Positions 38,664-47,992 of a stretch of DNA of 64,000 nt are shown here, one piece after another. The position numbers were made by a program, and so were the translations under genes. The notes below the pieces were generated by a model, which did not search any database, was not told the origin of the DNA, and was given only the letters and a program-made list of their open reading frames with translations. Source of the stretch: Pseudoalteromonas aurantia (GTDB lineage Bacteria; Pseudomonadota; Gammaproteobacteria; Enterobacterales; Alteromonadaceae). The stretch covers positions 1 to 64,000 of the forward strand of contig NZ_PNBY01000028.1 of NCBI RefSeq assembly GCF_005886875.1, written 5' to 3'. Within the stretch, counting starts at the first letter, position 1, and each line of letters starts with the position of its first letter.

Positions 38664-40529
38664 TTAATTTGTAATTAAATTACGTATATAGTCACAAATC
38701 CCACGTGCAGACAAACCCATTTCATGATGCATTTCATCTTGCGTTCCATGCTTGATAAATTCATCTGGGATACCGAGATGACTTACTTGTGTGGCTGCGC
38801 CAATACTGGCAAGAAATTCACTTACCGCACTGCCTGCACCGCCAGCGATAGCATTATCTTCCAGCGTGATGAAGTGTGTATGTGACTGAGATAGTTCTGA
38901 CAGTAACTGGGTATCTATTGGTTTAACAAAACGCATATCAACTAACGAGGTGTTAAACTCATCTGCTGCAAACTGCGCGTTATGTAGCAGTGTACCAAAA
39001 CTGAGAATTGCTATTTTTTCACCCACTCTAATAGTGTTTGCTTTACCAATTTCGACTTTGGTCATCTTTTGTTCTATATCGGCATTGCCAGCACTTCCTC
39101 TAGGGTAACGCACGGCTACGGGCTGATCGCAGTTAAATCCAGTATAAAGCATCTGTCGGCACTCATTTGTATCACTGGGTGTCATGATGATCATATTAGG
39201 AATACACCGCATAAAGCTTAAATCATATGCACCTTGGTGTGTTTCACCATCTGCGCCAACAATACCAGCACGGTCAATTGCAAACAAAACAGGAAGGTTT
39301 TGAAGTGCAACGTCATGAATAAGTTGATCATAAGCTCGCTGTAAAAAGCTTGAATAGATAGCAACGACCGGTTTGAGGTTTTCACAGGCAAGTCCAGCGG
39401 CAAGGGTAACCGCATGCTGTTCAGCAATCGCAACATCGAAGTATTGCTCAGGGAACTGCTTTGAAAACTGAACCATACCTGAGCCTTCTCGCATGGCTGG
39501 AGTGATCGCCATTAAGCGGGGATCCTGTGCTGCCATATCGCAGAGCCATTGTCCAAATACCTTAGAAAATGTCGGAGCTGCGGGTTTCGATTTTGGCAAG
39601 CTATGAATGGATGGATCAAATCTTGGTACTGCATGGTAGCCTATTGGATCAGCTTCCGCAGGTTCATAGCCTTTGCCTTTTTGAGTTTTTATATGGAGTA
39701 TTTGTGGGCCTTTCAGGTTACGCATATTACGTAAGGTATCGACCAGCATGTTGACATTATGGCCATCGATAGGCCCGATGTAATTGAGCCCTAGTTCTTC
39801 AAAGAAGGTACCAGGAATAACCATGCCTTTTAAATGTTCTTCTACTTTACTGGCTAGCTCTTTAACTGGAGGCACGCCAGACAATAATTTTTTACTACCT
39901 TCACGGATGTTGGTATAAAAACTGCCTGATAATATTTTGGCAAAATGATTGGTTAGCGCTCCAACATTTTCAGAAATCGACATTTCGTTATCATTTAATA
40001 TGATTAACATGTCTGATTTTATGTCACCCGCGTGGTTCATCGCCTCGAAAGCCATACCTGCTGTAATTGCACCATCGCCAATGACGGCGACAGTTTTACG
40101 CCCTTTACCTTCTTGCTTAGCCGCAATAGACATCCCCAAAGCCGCAGAGATAGAGGTGCTAGAGTGTCCGACGCTGAAGGTGTCGTATGGGCTTTCTTCT
40201 CGGTATGGAAAGGGGTGTAAGCCATCTTTTTGCCTGATGGTATGAATTTTTTCACGACGACCTGTGAGGATTTTGTGCGGGTATGCTTGATGGCCAACAT
40301 CCCAAATTAATCGGTCTTCTGGTGTATTGTAAACATAATGAAGTGCGACGGTCAGTTCCACTGTGCCTAAGCCTGATGCAAAATGGCCACTACTTTGTGA
40401 TACTGAATTGAGTAGATATTCCCTCAACTCTTTACTAAAAGAAGGTAATTTATGTTGTGGTAATTGGCGCAGTTGCTCGGGCTCTTCTACGAGAGCCAAC
40501 AAAGGGTACTTGCTACTATCAAATGTCAT
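38664..40529 (-). CDS. dxs: 1-deoxy-D-xylulose-5-phosphate synthase
   Basis: This 621-residue thiamine-pyrophosphate enzyme makes DXP from pyruvate and glyceraldehyde phosphate, the first step of the MEP isoprenoid pathway. It has the TPP-binding [27 protein letters not shown] block and [18 protein letters not shown] chose the ATG giving MTFDSSKYP; an upstream extension of 15 residues is unlikely. It ends the xseB-ispA-dxs operon. Confidence 0.96.
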   Translation of the reverse strand: MTFDSSKYPLLALVEEPEQLRQLPQHKLPSFSKELREYLLNSVSQSSGHFASGLGTVELTVALHYVYNTPEDRLIWDVGHQAYPHKILTGRREKIHTIRQKDGLHPFPYREESPYDTFSVGHSSTSISAALGMSIAAKQEGKGRKTVAVIGDGAITAGMAFEAMNHAGDIKSDMLIILNDNEMSISENVGALTNHFAKILSGSFYTNIREGSKKLLSGVPPVKELASKVEEHLKGMVIPGTFFEELGLNYIGPIDGHNVNMLVDTLRNMRNLKGPQILHIKTQKGKGYEPAEADPIGYHAVPRFDPSIHSLPKSKPAAPTFSKVFGQWLCDMAAQDPRLMAITPAMREGSGMVQFSKQFPEQYFDVAIAEQHAVTLAAGLACENLKPVVAIYSSFLQRAYDQLIHDVALQNLPVLFAIDRAGIVGADGETHQGAYDLSFMRCIPNMIIMTPSDTNECRQMLYTGFNCDQPVAVRYPRGSAGNADIEQKMTKVEIGKANTIRVGEKIAILSFGTLLHNAQFAADEFNTSLVDMRFVKPIDTQLLSELSQSHTHFITLEDNAIAGGAGSAVSEFLASIGAATQVSHLGIPDEFIKHGTQDEMHHEMGLSARGICDYIRNLITN

Positions 40530-40634
40530 TGTATTTATATATATCCTACTCAAACCTTGCGTAATTATATACAAAGCCAGAGGTTAATTTTATCTATTTA
40601 TGCAACTTAGTCATTAATACGTCATTAATAACGG

Positions 40635-41522
40635 TTAATGGTCACGTTCAACGATGTATTTTGCTAATTTTGCAAGCATATCGGTATTCGCGTTGACGTT
40701 GTTGAGTTGCTCTATCGCCTGTTCAGTTAAATCTTGGGCTTTTTGCTTTGCCCCTTTAAGGCCAAGTATGGCAGGATATGTCGATTTATTATTACTGATA
40801 TCTGAGCCTTGTGGTTTCCCAAGTATCTGGGTATCACCTTCGATATCTAGTATGTCATCTTGTACCTGAAATGCTAGCCCGATACTTTGCCCATACAGAT
40901 GAAGACTTTCTAAATCGGAACTATTTAGCTCTGGTGCACACAAAGCACCTAGCTCAATGGCGCATATTAATAACGCGCCGGTTTTCAATCTATGGATCTG
41001 CTCTAAGTCTTCTAAGCTAATATCTTGATTTGTGCCTGCAATATCCAGAGCTTGACCGCCGACCATACCTTGTAATCCTGCAGCTTTTGATAGCGCTCTG
41101 ATCATACTAATTTGCCGTGATTCAGACACTGCAAAGCGATGACTAGCAATGAGTTCAAAGGCTAAGCTTTGCAATGCATCACCGGCCAAAATAGCCTGCG
41201 CTTCGTCAAATTGAATATGGCAAGTTGGTTTGCCTCGGCGCAAATTATCATCATCCATAGCGGGTAAGTCGTCATGCACAAGGGAGTAACTATGAATACA
41301 TTCGATAGCGGCTGCGACAACATCGAGATCACTGTTTTTTGCGCCCAGCATTTTACCGGTTGCATAAACCAAAAATGGTCTGAGTCGTTTTCCACCATTA
41401 TTGATACTGTAAAAGGCTGCTGCTTTGACTGTGTCATCGGTGACTAAGTCTTGCTCAAAATATTGCGTCATAAAATGCGCTATGCGGTTTTGAGCGTTAT
41501 TGATTTCTACTTTTAGCGTCAC
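40635..41522 (-). CDS. ispA: Farnesyl diphosphate synthase (geranyltranstransferase)
   Basis: This 295-residue prenyltransferase condenses isopentenyl diphosphate with dimethylallyl and geranyl diphosphates. The first aspartate-rich motif is in HDDLPAMDDDNLRRGKPTCH and the second is DDILDIEGD. The start appears to be GTG three bases after the xseB stop. It lies between xseB and dxs, the usual gammaproteobacterial order. Confidence 0.95.
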   Translation of the reverse strand: MTLKVEINNAQNRIAHFMTQYFEQDLVTDDTVKAAAFYSINNGGKRLRPFLVYATGKMLGAKNSDLDVVAAAIECIHSYSLVHDDLPAMDDDNLRRGKPTCHIQFDEAQAILAGDALQSLAFELIASHRFAVSESRQISMIRALSKAAGLQGMVGGQALDIAGTNQDISLEDLEQIHRLKTGALLICAIELGALCAPELNSSDLESLHLYGQSIGLAFQVQDDILDIEGDTQILGKPQGSDISNNKSTYPAILGLKGAKQKAQDLTEQAIEQLNNVNANTDMLAKLAKYIVERDH

Positions 41523-41525
41523 GAC

Positions 41526-41768
41526 TTATTCCGAACTTTCAGTAAATGGTGCTGTTGTACTATTTTCATCATTGCCCATAAGGATCGCGACTTTCTGCTC
41601 AGCATTTTGGAGTTTTTGATTCGATGCATTTGCCAATTGGATCCCTCGCTCAAACTGTTTAAGAGATTGCTCTAACGTGAGTTCACCGTGCTCCATCGCA
41701 CTAACAATACCTTCGAGCTCATTGATGGCTTCTTCGAAGCTGAGGTTTTCTGGTTTTTTTACTGCCAT
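41526..41768 (-). CDS. xseB: Exodeoxyribonuclease VII small subunit
   Basis: This 80-residue helical subunit has NLSFEEAINELEGIVSAMEHGELTLEQSLKQFERG, typical of XseB. It pairs with XseA, which is not in the window, to degrade single-stranded DNA from both ends. It is the first gene of the xseB-ispA-dxs operon. Confidence 0.95.
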   Translation of the reverse strand: MAVKKPENLSFEEAINELEGIVSAMEHGELTLEQSLKQFERGIQLANASNQKLQNAEQKVAILMGNDENSTTAPFTESSE

Positions 41769-42069
41769 GAGGACGTCTCTTTATTGGGCAAATTAAATAA
41801 AAGAGCTCAATTTTAGGGGCAATAACGTACTAGGTCAAAGATAAGCGAACTTTTTTACGCTAAACTGTTAGATATCAACTGAATAGCTATACTCGCAATT
41901 TTTTGGCTTTTTAATATAATTGAGTTAAGAAATAGCCTAGCTTGCCGATACGAAGTTGAGAAAGGACTATGTTTATGTTTTTACTGTAGGACACAGTAAC
42001 GAAGCACTACAATTAAATGCGTTAGAGTAAAAATTAGAAAAATAGTATATAACACTCTCTGGAGGGTAT
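41769..42069. other. Divergent promoter region xseB / pomA
   Basis: This 301-base spacer is AT-rich and contains no credible gene. It holds a sigma-28-like promoter facing pomA (41925-41951), the pomA ribosome site GGAGG just before the GTG, and presumably the xseB promoter. Confidence 0.7.
41925..41951 (+). promoter_or_regulatory. Sigma-28 (FliA)-type promoter for pomAB
   Basis: ttaa, 15 bases, then gccgatac matches the FliA consensus TAAA-N15-GCCGATAA at 3 of 4 and 7 of 8 positions. It lies about 118 bases before the pomA start, as expected for a late flagellar gene. Confidence 0.7.
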
Positions 42070-42837
42070 GTGGATTTAGCAACCGTAATAGGTATATTGG
42101 GCGCCATTGGCTTGATTGTCATGTCTATGTTTATGAGTAGTGACGGTGAAGTCGCTATGTTTGCTGATTCCGCTTCAGCGGTTATTGTATTCGGTGGCTC
42201 ACTTTTCATTGTTTTATCTAACTTTACCATGCCGCAATTTTTCGGTATTGGTAAGGTGCTGGGTAAAGCTTTTATGTTTAAAATAGAGTCTCCTGAAGAG
42301 CTCATTGAAAAAGCGGTTGAGTTGGCAGACTCTGCACGTAAAGGCGGGTTTTTGGCGCTTGAAGAGGCAGAAATACCGAACGCGTTTATGCGTAAGGGGG
42401 TCGATATGTTAGTGGATGGCCATGATGCTGACGTAGTAAGGGCTACCCTGCAAAAGGATATTTCTTTAACAACATCTCGCCATGAACACGGTGCTTCGTT
42501 GTTTAAGTCATTAGCAGATATCGCGCCTGCGATGGGGATGATTGGTACTTTGATCGGCTTAGTTGCGATGTTATCAAATATGGATGACCCAAAAGCCATC
42601 GGCCCTGCGATGGCAGTGGCTTTATTGACAACGCTTTATGGCGCTTTTTTAGCCAATGTTATCGCGATTCCAATTCAAGTCAAGTTAGAGTTGCGAAAAG
42701 ACGAAGAAGAACAAAACCAGCGATTAATACTTGATGCTATTTTAGGGATCCAAGATGGGCAAAACCCGAAAGTCATCGAAGGCATTTTGAAAAACTACTT
42801 AGCAGAATCGAAACGCGGTAGCGATAAAGAGGAGTAA
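42070..42837 (+). CDS. pomA: Flagellar motor stator protein PomA
   Basis: This 255-residue membrane protein is the A subunit of the sodium-driven stator. Four helices are visible, with DLATVIGILGAIGLIVMSMF at the start and the TM3-TM4 segment DIAPAMGMIGTLIGLVAMLSNMDDP. The charged cytoplasmic loop lies between. The start is GTG with GGAGG upstream. It precedes pomB by two bases. Assignment as Pom rather than Mot rests on close similarity to the marine PomA type. Confidence 0.94.
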   Translation: MDLATVIGILGAIGLIVMSMFMSSDGEVAMFADSASAVIVFGGSLFIVLSNFTMPQFFGIGKVLGKAFMFKIESPEELIEKAVELADSARKGGFLALEEAEIPNAFMRKGVDMLVDGHDADVVRATLQKDISLTTSRHEHGASLFKSLADIAPAMGMIGTLIGLVAMLSNMDDPKAIGPAMAVALLTTLYGAFLANVIAIPIQVKLELRKDEEEQNQRLILDAILGIQDGQNPKVIEGILKNYLAESKRGSDKEE

Positions 42838-42839
42838 GC

Positions 42840-43769
42840 ATGTCTGATGAGCAGGAGTGTAAATGCCCACCTCCAGGGCTGCCAGCTTGGATGGGGACGT
42901 TTGCTGATTTAATGTCGCTACTTATGTGCTTTTTCGTACTGCTATTAGCTTTCTCTGAAATGGACGTCCTCAAGTTTAAGCAAATTGCAGGTTCTATGAA
43001 GTTTGCATTTGGTGTACAAAATAAGATTGAAGTAAAAGATATCCCCAAAGGAACCAGTGTAATTGCAATGGAGTTTACACCTGGTAAGCCTGAGCCTACC
43101 CCTATTGAAACAATACAGCAGCAAACCGTAGAAATGACGCAGCAAATGTTGGAATTTCAAGCGGGTGATGAAAGTTCTGCTGGGGGACGACAAGAACAAA
43201 GGGGCAATAAACGAGGGGGAGAATCGCAAAGTACCTCTCAAGAGCAATCAATGCAACAGGCGGTATCTTCTGCCGAGCAAGAGCAAGTGAATGAGCTGGT
43301 TAAAAAGATTGCTCAACAGTTAGAAAAGCAAATTATGGATGGTGCAATTGAGCTTGAATCTCTCGGGCAGCAAATTATTATTCGCATTCAAGAAAACGGT
43401 TCATTCCCTTCTGGAAGCGCATTCTTACAGCCTAAATTTAAGCCTGTTATTCAAGATATCGCTGAATTGCTAAAAGATGTACCAGGTGAAATTACAGTTT
43501 CTGGTCACACCGATGATTTTCAAGTAACCAATGAGCTCTTCAGCAATAATTGGGACTTGTCGGCAACGAGAGCGGTTGCTGTTGCCAGTGAGATGGTGAC
43601 TACCAGAGGGTTTGATAAAAATCGACTTGTCGTCGTCGGTCATGCTGATACCCGACCATTGGTTCCAAATGAAAATAATATGGATAGACGGCGTAACAGA
43701 AGAGTCGAAATATCTATCCTACAAGGGAAGGCTAAAGAGTCAGAACCTATTGAAGTTAGGGAAAATTAA
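42840..43769 (+). CDS. pomB: Flagellar motor stator protein PomB
   Basis: This 309-residue protein has a single helix at about 20-42. The ion-binding aspartate is D23 in GTFADLMSLLMCFF. A glutamine-rich periplasmic linker follows, and then an OmpA-like peptidoglycan-binding domain (about 190-295) with VSGHTDDFQ and NMDRRRNRRVEI. Together with PomA it couples sodium flow to flagellar torque. It is cotranscribed with pomA. Confidence 0.95.
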   Translation: MSDEQECKCPPPGLPAWMGTFADLMSLLMCFFVLLLAFSEMDVLKFKQIAGSMKFAFGVQNKIEVKDIPKGTSVIAMEFTPGKPEPTPIETIQQQTVEMTQQMLEFQAGDESSAGGRQEQRGNKRGGESQSTSQEQSMQQAVSSAEQEQVNELVKKIAQQLEKQIMDGAIELESLGQQIIIRIQENGSFPSGSAFLQPKFKPVIQDIAELLKDVPGEITVSGHTDDFQVTNELFSNNWDLSATRAVAVASEMVTTRGFDKNRLVVVGHADTRPLVPNENNMDRRRNRRVEISILQGKAKESEPIEVREN

Positions 43770-43835
43770 GCAAAGCTTGATTGTGAAATCGATTTGGGCT
43801 ACTTTACAAAGCCTAATTTAAACAAGGAGAACTAT

Positions 43836-43910
43836 ATGTCAATTAAAAGTAAATATTCATATATCCCAGGTGGTAATGGTGATGGTTCAGACCCTGAACC
43901 ACAAAAGTAG
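43836..43910 (+). CDS. Unrecognised 24-residue peptide
   Basis: A short frame begins with ATG five bases after a strong AAGGAGA. The N-terminal half is lysine- and tyrosine-rich, and the C-terminal half is glycine- and proline-rich and acidic (PGGNGDG, DPEP). It ends 15 bases before the next gene, which lacks an obvious ribosome site, so the two are probably translationally coupled. No cysteine or membrane segment is present. It could be a secreted peptide, a small protein partner of the membrane protein downstream, or just a coupling leader. I do not recognise it. Confidence 0.55.
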   Translation: MSIKSKYSYIPGGNGDGSDPEPQK

Positions 43911-43925
43911 TAGATTTTAAACGAT

Positions 43926-44420
43926 ATGGCTGAAGGGTGGCTTCCAGAGAATATAGACGCTATTTTATGGATGATTAGAGATCATGCAACAGTGATCACA
44001 TTCATTGCTGTCGCTGTTTTTATCATTCTGAAAGATATGCAAGCATTACGATATGCTGGATTATGTGCTGTATTCTATGTAGTTGGTTACTGTTTATTTG
44101 ATCTGATTATTGAGATAGACGATAAAAAGTATATATTCCGGTATATCGTGTGGACATTAAACGACATCTTATTTATGGCTATTTTAGCGTATTGGGCGAT
44201 AAAGGATAAAGTGTATATTTGGCAAAGTGTTATTGCGCAGTTAGTGATATTGCCAGCTCCGCTACTGCTGTTATTTCGATTGATTGATCGGCACTTGTTA
44301 GATTTAACTTATTCCGAGTATTTATATAGGACGATCTTACCACTGGTAAATATTACGATTGTATTATTATGTTTTGCACCTTTGGTGATGTTGTTTAAGA
44401 AAAACACTCAGGTTAAATAG
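43926..44420 (+). CDS. Unrecognised five-helix membrane protein
   Basis: This is a 164-residue hydrophobic protein with about five membrane helices (near residues 17-36, 41-63, 72-92, 98-117 and 138-158) and short charged loops such as EIDDKKY. I recognise no family motif or catalytic residue. It lies downstream of pomAB and a 24-codon frame and is convergent with a permease gene. It may be cotranscribed with pomAB, but a promoter inside the 66-base gap before the small frame is possible. Confidence 0.7.
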   Translation: MAEGWLPENIDAILWMIRDHATVITFIAVAVFIILKDMQALRYAGLCAVFYVVGYCLFDLIIEIDDKKYIFRYIVWTLNDILFMAILAYWAIKDKVYIWQSVIAQLVILPAPLLLLFRLIDRHLLDLTYSEYLYRTILPLVNITIVLLCFAPLVMLFKKNTQVK

Positions 44421-44433
44421 CATTCTTTAAGCC

Positions 44434-44457
44434 AATAGCCATCTTACGATGGCTATT
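44434..44457. terminator. Bidirectional terminator
   Basis: aatagccatc and gatggctatt form a perfect 10-bp stem around a ttac loop, followed by a T-rich tail. It lies between the convergent membrane-protein and permease genes. Confidence 0.8.
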
Positions 44458-44471
44458 TTGTTTATTAAATC

Positions 44472-45677
44472 TTACCCAAGTGAAGGAATAACATCAAACA
44501 TCTGTAGAGTTTGCGCGGTGATAATTGTTATCCCACTTAACGCTGCTATTATTAGGCCCAAACTCCCACCTCTAACCTGATAGCCACTTCTTTGTACACT
44601 ATCCTTACGCTGACTCCAAACCATCACAACAGGCAGAAATATAGCCAAAATAACTAAAGCAATAGCTGCATAACCTAACGCCATTATGAACCCCTGTGGG
44701 TAAAAGAGTGCAAACCCCAAAGGCGGTAAGAAAGTGATCAGTGCCGTGGTGATCCGGCCCTTTTTATTATCACCCTGTTTGAAAGCATCAGCGAAAAAAT
44801 CAAATAAACCTAGACTCACACCCAAGAAGGAGGTTGCTAAGGCTAGGTCTGCAAAAAGGGTGACAAAAGTAGATACATTCGGGTTATGAGCAATGCTTGC
44901 GATACTCTGAACAAACCCTTGTAAGCCGTTACTGCTGAGTAAACTTTCTTGACTCATTACGCCTTGGCTTAAAATTTGCCAGCCAATATAAATAACGAGC
45001 GGCAGCGAGGCCCCAAACATCATGACTCGACGTAGTGATTTAATATCTAGGCCTACATATTTTACGATGGAAGGAATTGACCCATGGAAACCGAAAGAGG
45101 TAAATATAACAGGTATTGCACTAATTATTAAGCCTTGCTCAATAGGCATATCCAGTAAGTGAGTACCTTGCACGTATGGCGTTAATACAAAGAAGAGGCT
45201 CGTAAGTACAATTATTTTAATACTGAATAAGACACGGTTTAGTTTATCTACGGTGCTAGTACCCGCCGTGACAATGGTTGCAATAACAACTGCGAGTAAA
45301 ATTGATCCAGCTTGTGGAGCAACGTCGATATTCAGCAGTTTGCTAAGCTTAGTTTGTAATTGTGCTCCACCACCGGCTATATAAGCTGCACACAAGGCAT
45401 AAAATAAGAATACCATAGAGAAATTAGCAATATACTGGCCCTTTTTCCCTAAAATTGATTTTGCTAAGGTATTTAAGGTGGAGTCTACGCTGGCATATTG
45501 ATGTAATTCTAACATCAGCAGTGCTGTATAGGTCATTAACACCCAAGTGAGGATTAAGAGTACCAGCGCAGTACTGAATCCTAGCCCTGCGGAAGCGATA
45601 GGTAATGCAAGCATTCCCGCGCCAATGGTAGTACCTGCGACGATCAGCATACTTCCGATAGTTTTATTTTTAAGCAC
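44472..45677 (-). CDS. Aromatic amino acid permease (TyrP/Mtr family)
   Basis: This 401-residue transporter with about 11 helices belongs to the hydroxy/aromatic amino acid permease family. The start MLKNKTIGSMLIVAGTTIGAGMLALP is typical, as is FTSFGFHGSIPSIVKYVG. It should import tyrosine or tryptophan by proton symport; the exact substrate cannot be read from the sequence. It is monocistronic, and its upstream region contains a possible TyrR-like site. Confidence 0.9.
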   Translation of the reverse strand: MLKNKTIGSMLIVAGTTIGAGMLALPIASAGLGFSTALVLLILTWVLMTYTALLMLELHQYASVDSTLNTLAKSILGKKGQYIANFSMVFLFYALCAAYIAGGGAQLQTKLSKLLNIDVAPQAGSILLAVVIATIVTAGTSTVDKLNRVLFSIKIIVLTSLFFVLTPYVQGTHLLDMPIEQGLIISAIPVIFTSFGFHGSIPSIVKYVGLDIKSLRRVMMFGASLPLVIYIGWQILSQGVMSQESLLSSNGLQGFVQSIASIAHNPNVSTFVTLFADLALATSFLGVSLGLFDFFADAFKQGDNKKGRITTALITFLPPLGFALFYPQGFIMALGYAAIALVILAIFLPVVMVWSQRKDSVQRSGYQVRGGSLGLIIAALSGITIITAQTLQMFDVIPSLG

Positions 45678-45940
45678 ACATTGCCCTTTTATTTGTGAGA
45701 GACACAGGAAGATATAACGGCTGCAATAAAAAGGAAATAGTTTTACTATAAATCTATGTTAATGATTGTAATTTAATTTTTATCTCGATGTAATATTTAA
45801 AAGTAAAAAGTACTTTTATGCCTTAGCGTTAGTCGACAAGTACTCGACTTTTAAATGGGGGGTTATCGGGGGGAGAGCAAATTAAAAACGCAACAATTGG
45901 CGTGCTGCGTTTTATTTTTTGACGAGTATAGTTTGTCTTT
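45678..45940. other. Spacer between lipA end and permease promoter
   Basis: This 263-base AT-rich spacer contains no gene. It holds the lipA terminator (45885-45913), an 8-bp inverted repeat taaaagta/tactttta at 45798-45818, and a TGTAAT-N6-TTTATC element at 45767-45784 that weakly resembles a TyrR box for the permease. Confidence 0.5.
45885..45913 (-). terminator. lipA terminator
   Basis: On the minus strand aaaacgca pairs with tgcgtttt around a 13-base loop, about 28 bases after the lipA stop, with T residues continuing into the spacer. Confidence 0.6.
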
Positions 45941-46906
45941 TTATTTCACTTCTTTACCTGCGGCTTGTTGATCTGCATGGTAACTTGAGCGTACAAAAGG
46001 CCCAGACGCAGCATGTACAAAGCCAATTTCGTCAGCGTAATCTTTAAGTGCATCAAACTCAACAGGTGGCACATAGCGTTTGACAGGTAAATGGTGCTTT
46101 GAAGGTTGCAGGTATTGACCAACAGTCAGCATGTCAACATTGTGCTCTCTAAGATCACGCAATACTTCTTCTATTTCAGAGATTTCTTCGCCCAAGCCAA
46201 CCATTAACCCTGATTTAGTTTTAACTTCTGGGTGCGCTTCTTTGAAACGACGAAGCAGTTCAAGAGACCATTTATAGTCAGCCCCTGGGCGCGCTAATTT
46301 ATATAAACGAGGTGCTGTTTCTAAATTATGATTGAATACGTCTGGTGGCGTTTCAGAAAGAATTTCTAACGCCTTATCCATACGGCCTCGGAAATCCGGA
46401 ACCAGTATTTCTATGGTTATCTTAGGGCTGTGCTTACGGATAGCTTTGATGCAATCAGCAAAGTGTTGTGCTCCACCATCTCTGAGATCATCACGGTCCA
46501 CCGATGTGATCACGACATAGCTTAACTTCATATCTTTGATGGTGAGTGCTAACTTTTCTGGCTCGGCAGCATCTGGTTTTAGTGGGCGACCATGCGCTAC
46601 GTCACAGAACGGACAGCGACGAGTACAAATTGCTCCTAGAATCATAAAGGTAGCAGTTCCATGATTGAAGCATTCAGATAGGTTAGGGCATGAAGCTTCT
46701 TCACAAACTGAATGTAAGCCATGTTTACGCATTGCTTGTTTAATGCCATCAATACGCTCACTAGATTTAGGTAAGCGGATTTTTAACCATTCAGGCTTAC
46801 GAAGCATTTCTTCGCGTTCAGTCGGTAAAACTTTTACTGGGATAAGTGCCATTTTTTCGGCGTCACGAAGCTTTACCCCTGGCTCCATTTTTACTGGTTT
46901 ACTCAT
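45941..46906 (-). CDS. lipA: Lipoyl synthase
   Basis: This 321-residue radical-SAM enzyme inserts sulfur into octanoyl groups to make lipoate. It has both cluster motifs: the auxiliary [12 protein letters not shown] and the radical [10 protein letters not shown]. It follows lipB with a four-base overlap and is followed by a terminator. The C-terminal [10 protein letters not shown] segment is conserved. Confidence 0.97.
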   Translation of the reverse strand: MSKPVKMEPGVKLRDAEKMALIPVKVLPTEREEMLRKPEWLKIRLPKSSERIDGIKQAMRKHGLHSVCEEASCPNLSECFNHGTATFMILGAICTRRCPFCDVAHGRPLKPDAAEPEKLALTIKDMKLSYVVITSVDRDDLRDGGAQHFADCIKAIRKHSPKITIEILVPDFRGRMDKALEILSETPPDVFNHNLETAPRLYKLARPGADYKWSLELLRRFKEAHPEVKTKSGLMVGLGEEISEIEEVLRDLREHNVDMLTVGQYLQPSKHHLPVKRYVPPVEFDALKDYADEIGFVHAASGPFVRSSYHADQQAAGKEVK

Positions 46907-47556
46907 TCGTTTTCAAACCCTTCAATTTGCTCAACATGCTCTACTTGTAAGCGTAGTAACATGTGCTTTATCAGCCCATCACCAACATCTTTCATGTTAG
47001 ATAGACCATTTAAATCACTTGTCTGGACCATATTCATCCCTGCATAGCCACAGGGGTTAATTCGTAAGAACGGGTCCATGTCCATATTGACATTTAATGC
47101 TAATCCGTGGAATGAACACCCTCGACGTACCCTCAATCCCAAAGACGCTATTTTGCTGTCATTGACATAAACACCTGGTGCATCGGCTTTGGCATAGGCT
47201 TGAATATTAAGCTCCGCCAAATAATCGATAATGCATTCTTCTAACCAAGTAACCAGTTCTCTTACGCCGATGCTTAATCGGCGTAAGTTAAACAGAACGT
47301 ACATCATTTGTTGGCCTGGGCCATGATAAGTTACTTGACCACCTCTATCGACTTTTAACACCGGTATATTGCCAGGAGCAAGGAGATGCTCAGCTTTACC
47401 TGCTTGACCTTGTGTGAAAATCGGGTCGTGCTCTACGAGCCAAATTTCATCGAGGCTATGTTCATCCCGAGTATCAGTAAAAGACTGCATTTTATGCCAA
47501 ATTGGTTCATAACTCTGCCGGCCAAGTTGACGTACTATCACTGATTTTTGCTTCAT
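46903..47556 (-). CDS. lipB: Octanoyltransferase
   Basis: This 217-residue enzyme transfers octanoate from acyl carrier protein to lipoate-dependent enzymes. Family hallmarks are [35 protein letters not shown] and the active-site NPCGYAGM. It follows ybeD by 14 bases and overlaps lipA by four. Confidence 0.96.
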   Translation of the reverse strand: MKQKSVIVRQLGRQSYEPIWHKMQSFTDTRDEHSLDEIWLVEHDPIFTQGQAGKAEHLLAPGNIPVLKVDRGGQVTYHGPGQQMMYVLFNLRRLSIGVRELVTWLEECIIDYLAELNIQAYAKADAPGVYVNDSKIASLGLRVRRGCSFHGLALNVNMDMDPFLRINPCGYAGMNMVQTSDLNGLSNMKDVGDGLIKHMLLRLQVEHVEQIEGFENE

Positions 47557-47570
47557 AAGGCTCTCTATTA

Positions 47571-47849
47571 CTATAGTACGTAACGCACGTCGTCTAGGTC
47601 GCCAACCTCAGTATAAATTTGTTCAATATCTTCTTTTGAGCCCACAGTTGCAACTACGGTAATAGACTCGTATGTTCCTTTGCTGCTAGGCTTAACTTTA
47701 GGAGAATAATCGCCGGGCACAATGGCTTGTAATTTAGCAATTACTTGATCGGTTAAACTAACGTTTGCAAGGCCCATGATTTTAAATGTAAATGGGCATG
47801 GGAATTCTAAAAATTCATCAAACTTAGTATTCTTTACAGGTTTTACCAC
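47571..47849 (-). CDS. ybeD: YbeD/UPF0250 family protein
   Basis: This is a 92-residue small protein of the UPF0250 family, with [19 protein letters not shown] near the N-terminus and a C-terminal DDVRYVL. It has an ACT-like fold and no established function. It is nearly always found beside lipB, as here, and is likely cotranscribed with it. Confidence 0.92.
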   Translation of the reverse strand: MVKPVKNTKFDEFLEFPCPFTFKIMGLANVSLTDQVIAKLQAIVPGDYSPKVKPSSKGTYESITVVATVGSKEDIEQIYTEVGDLDDVRYVL

Positions 47850-47945
47850 GACGGTATCCTCACTACTTTATGTAAATGTGAGTAGATTGAATCGCTTTTG
47901 GCGCATCATACTCAATAATGTCGGGCATTCTATCATTTTTGCAAT

Positions 47946-47974
47946 AAAAAAAAACGCCCCAAAAGAGGGGCGTT
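47946..47974 (-). terminator. dacA terminator
   Basis: On the minus strand aacgcccc pairs with ggggcgtt around a short loop, followed by a run of about nine T residues, 19 bases past the dacA stop. Confidence 0.92.
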
Positions 47975-47992
47975 GTAAGAATGCTTTGTTAA

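Noticed and set aside
41973-42599. 208-residue reading frame on the minus strand
   Set aside because: It lies mostly antisense to pomA and reflects its codon use; no ribosome site or family resemblance.
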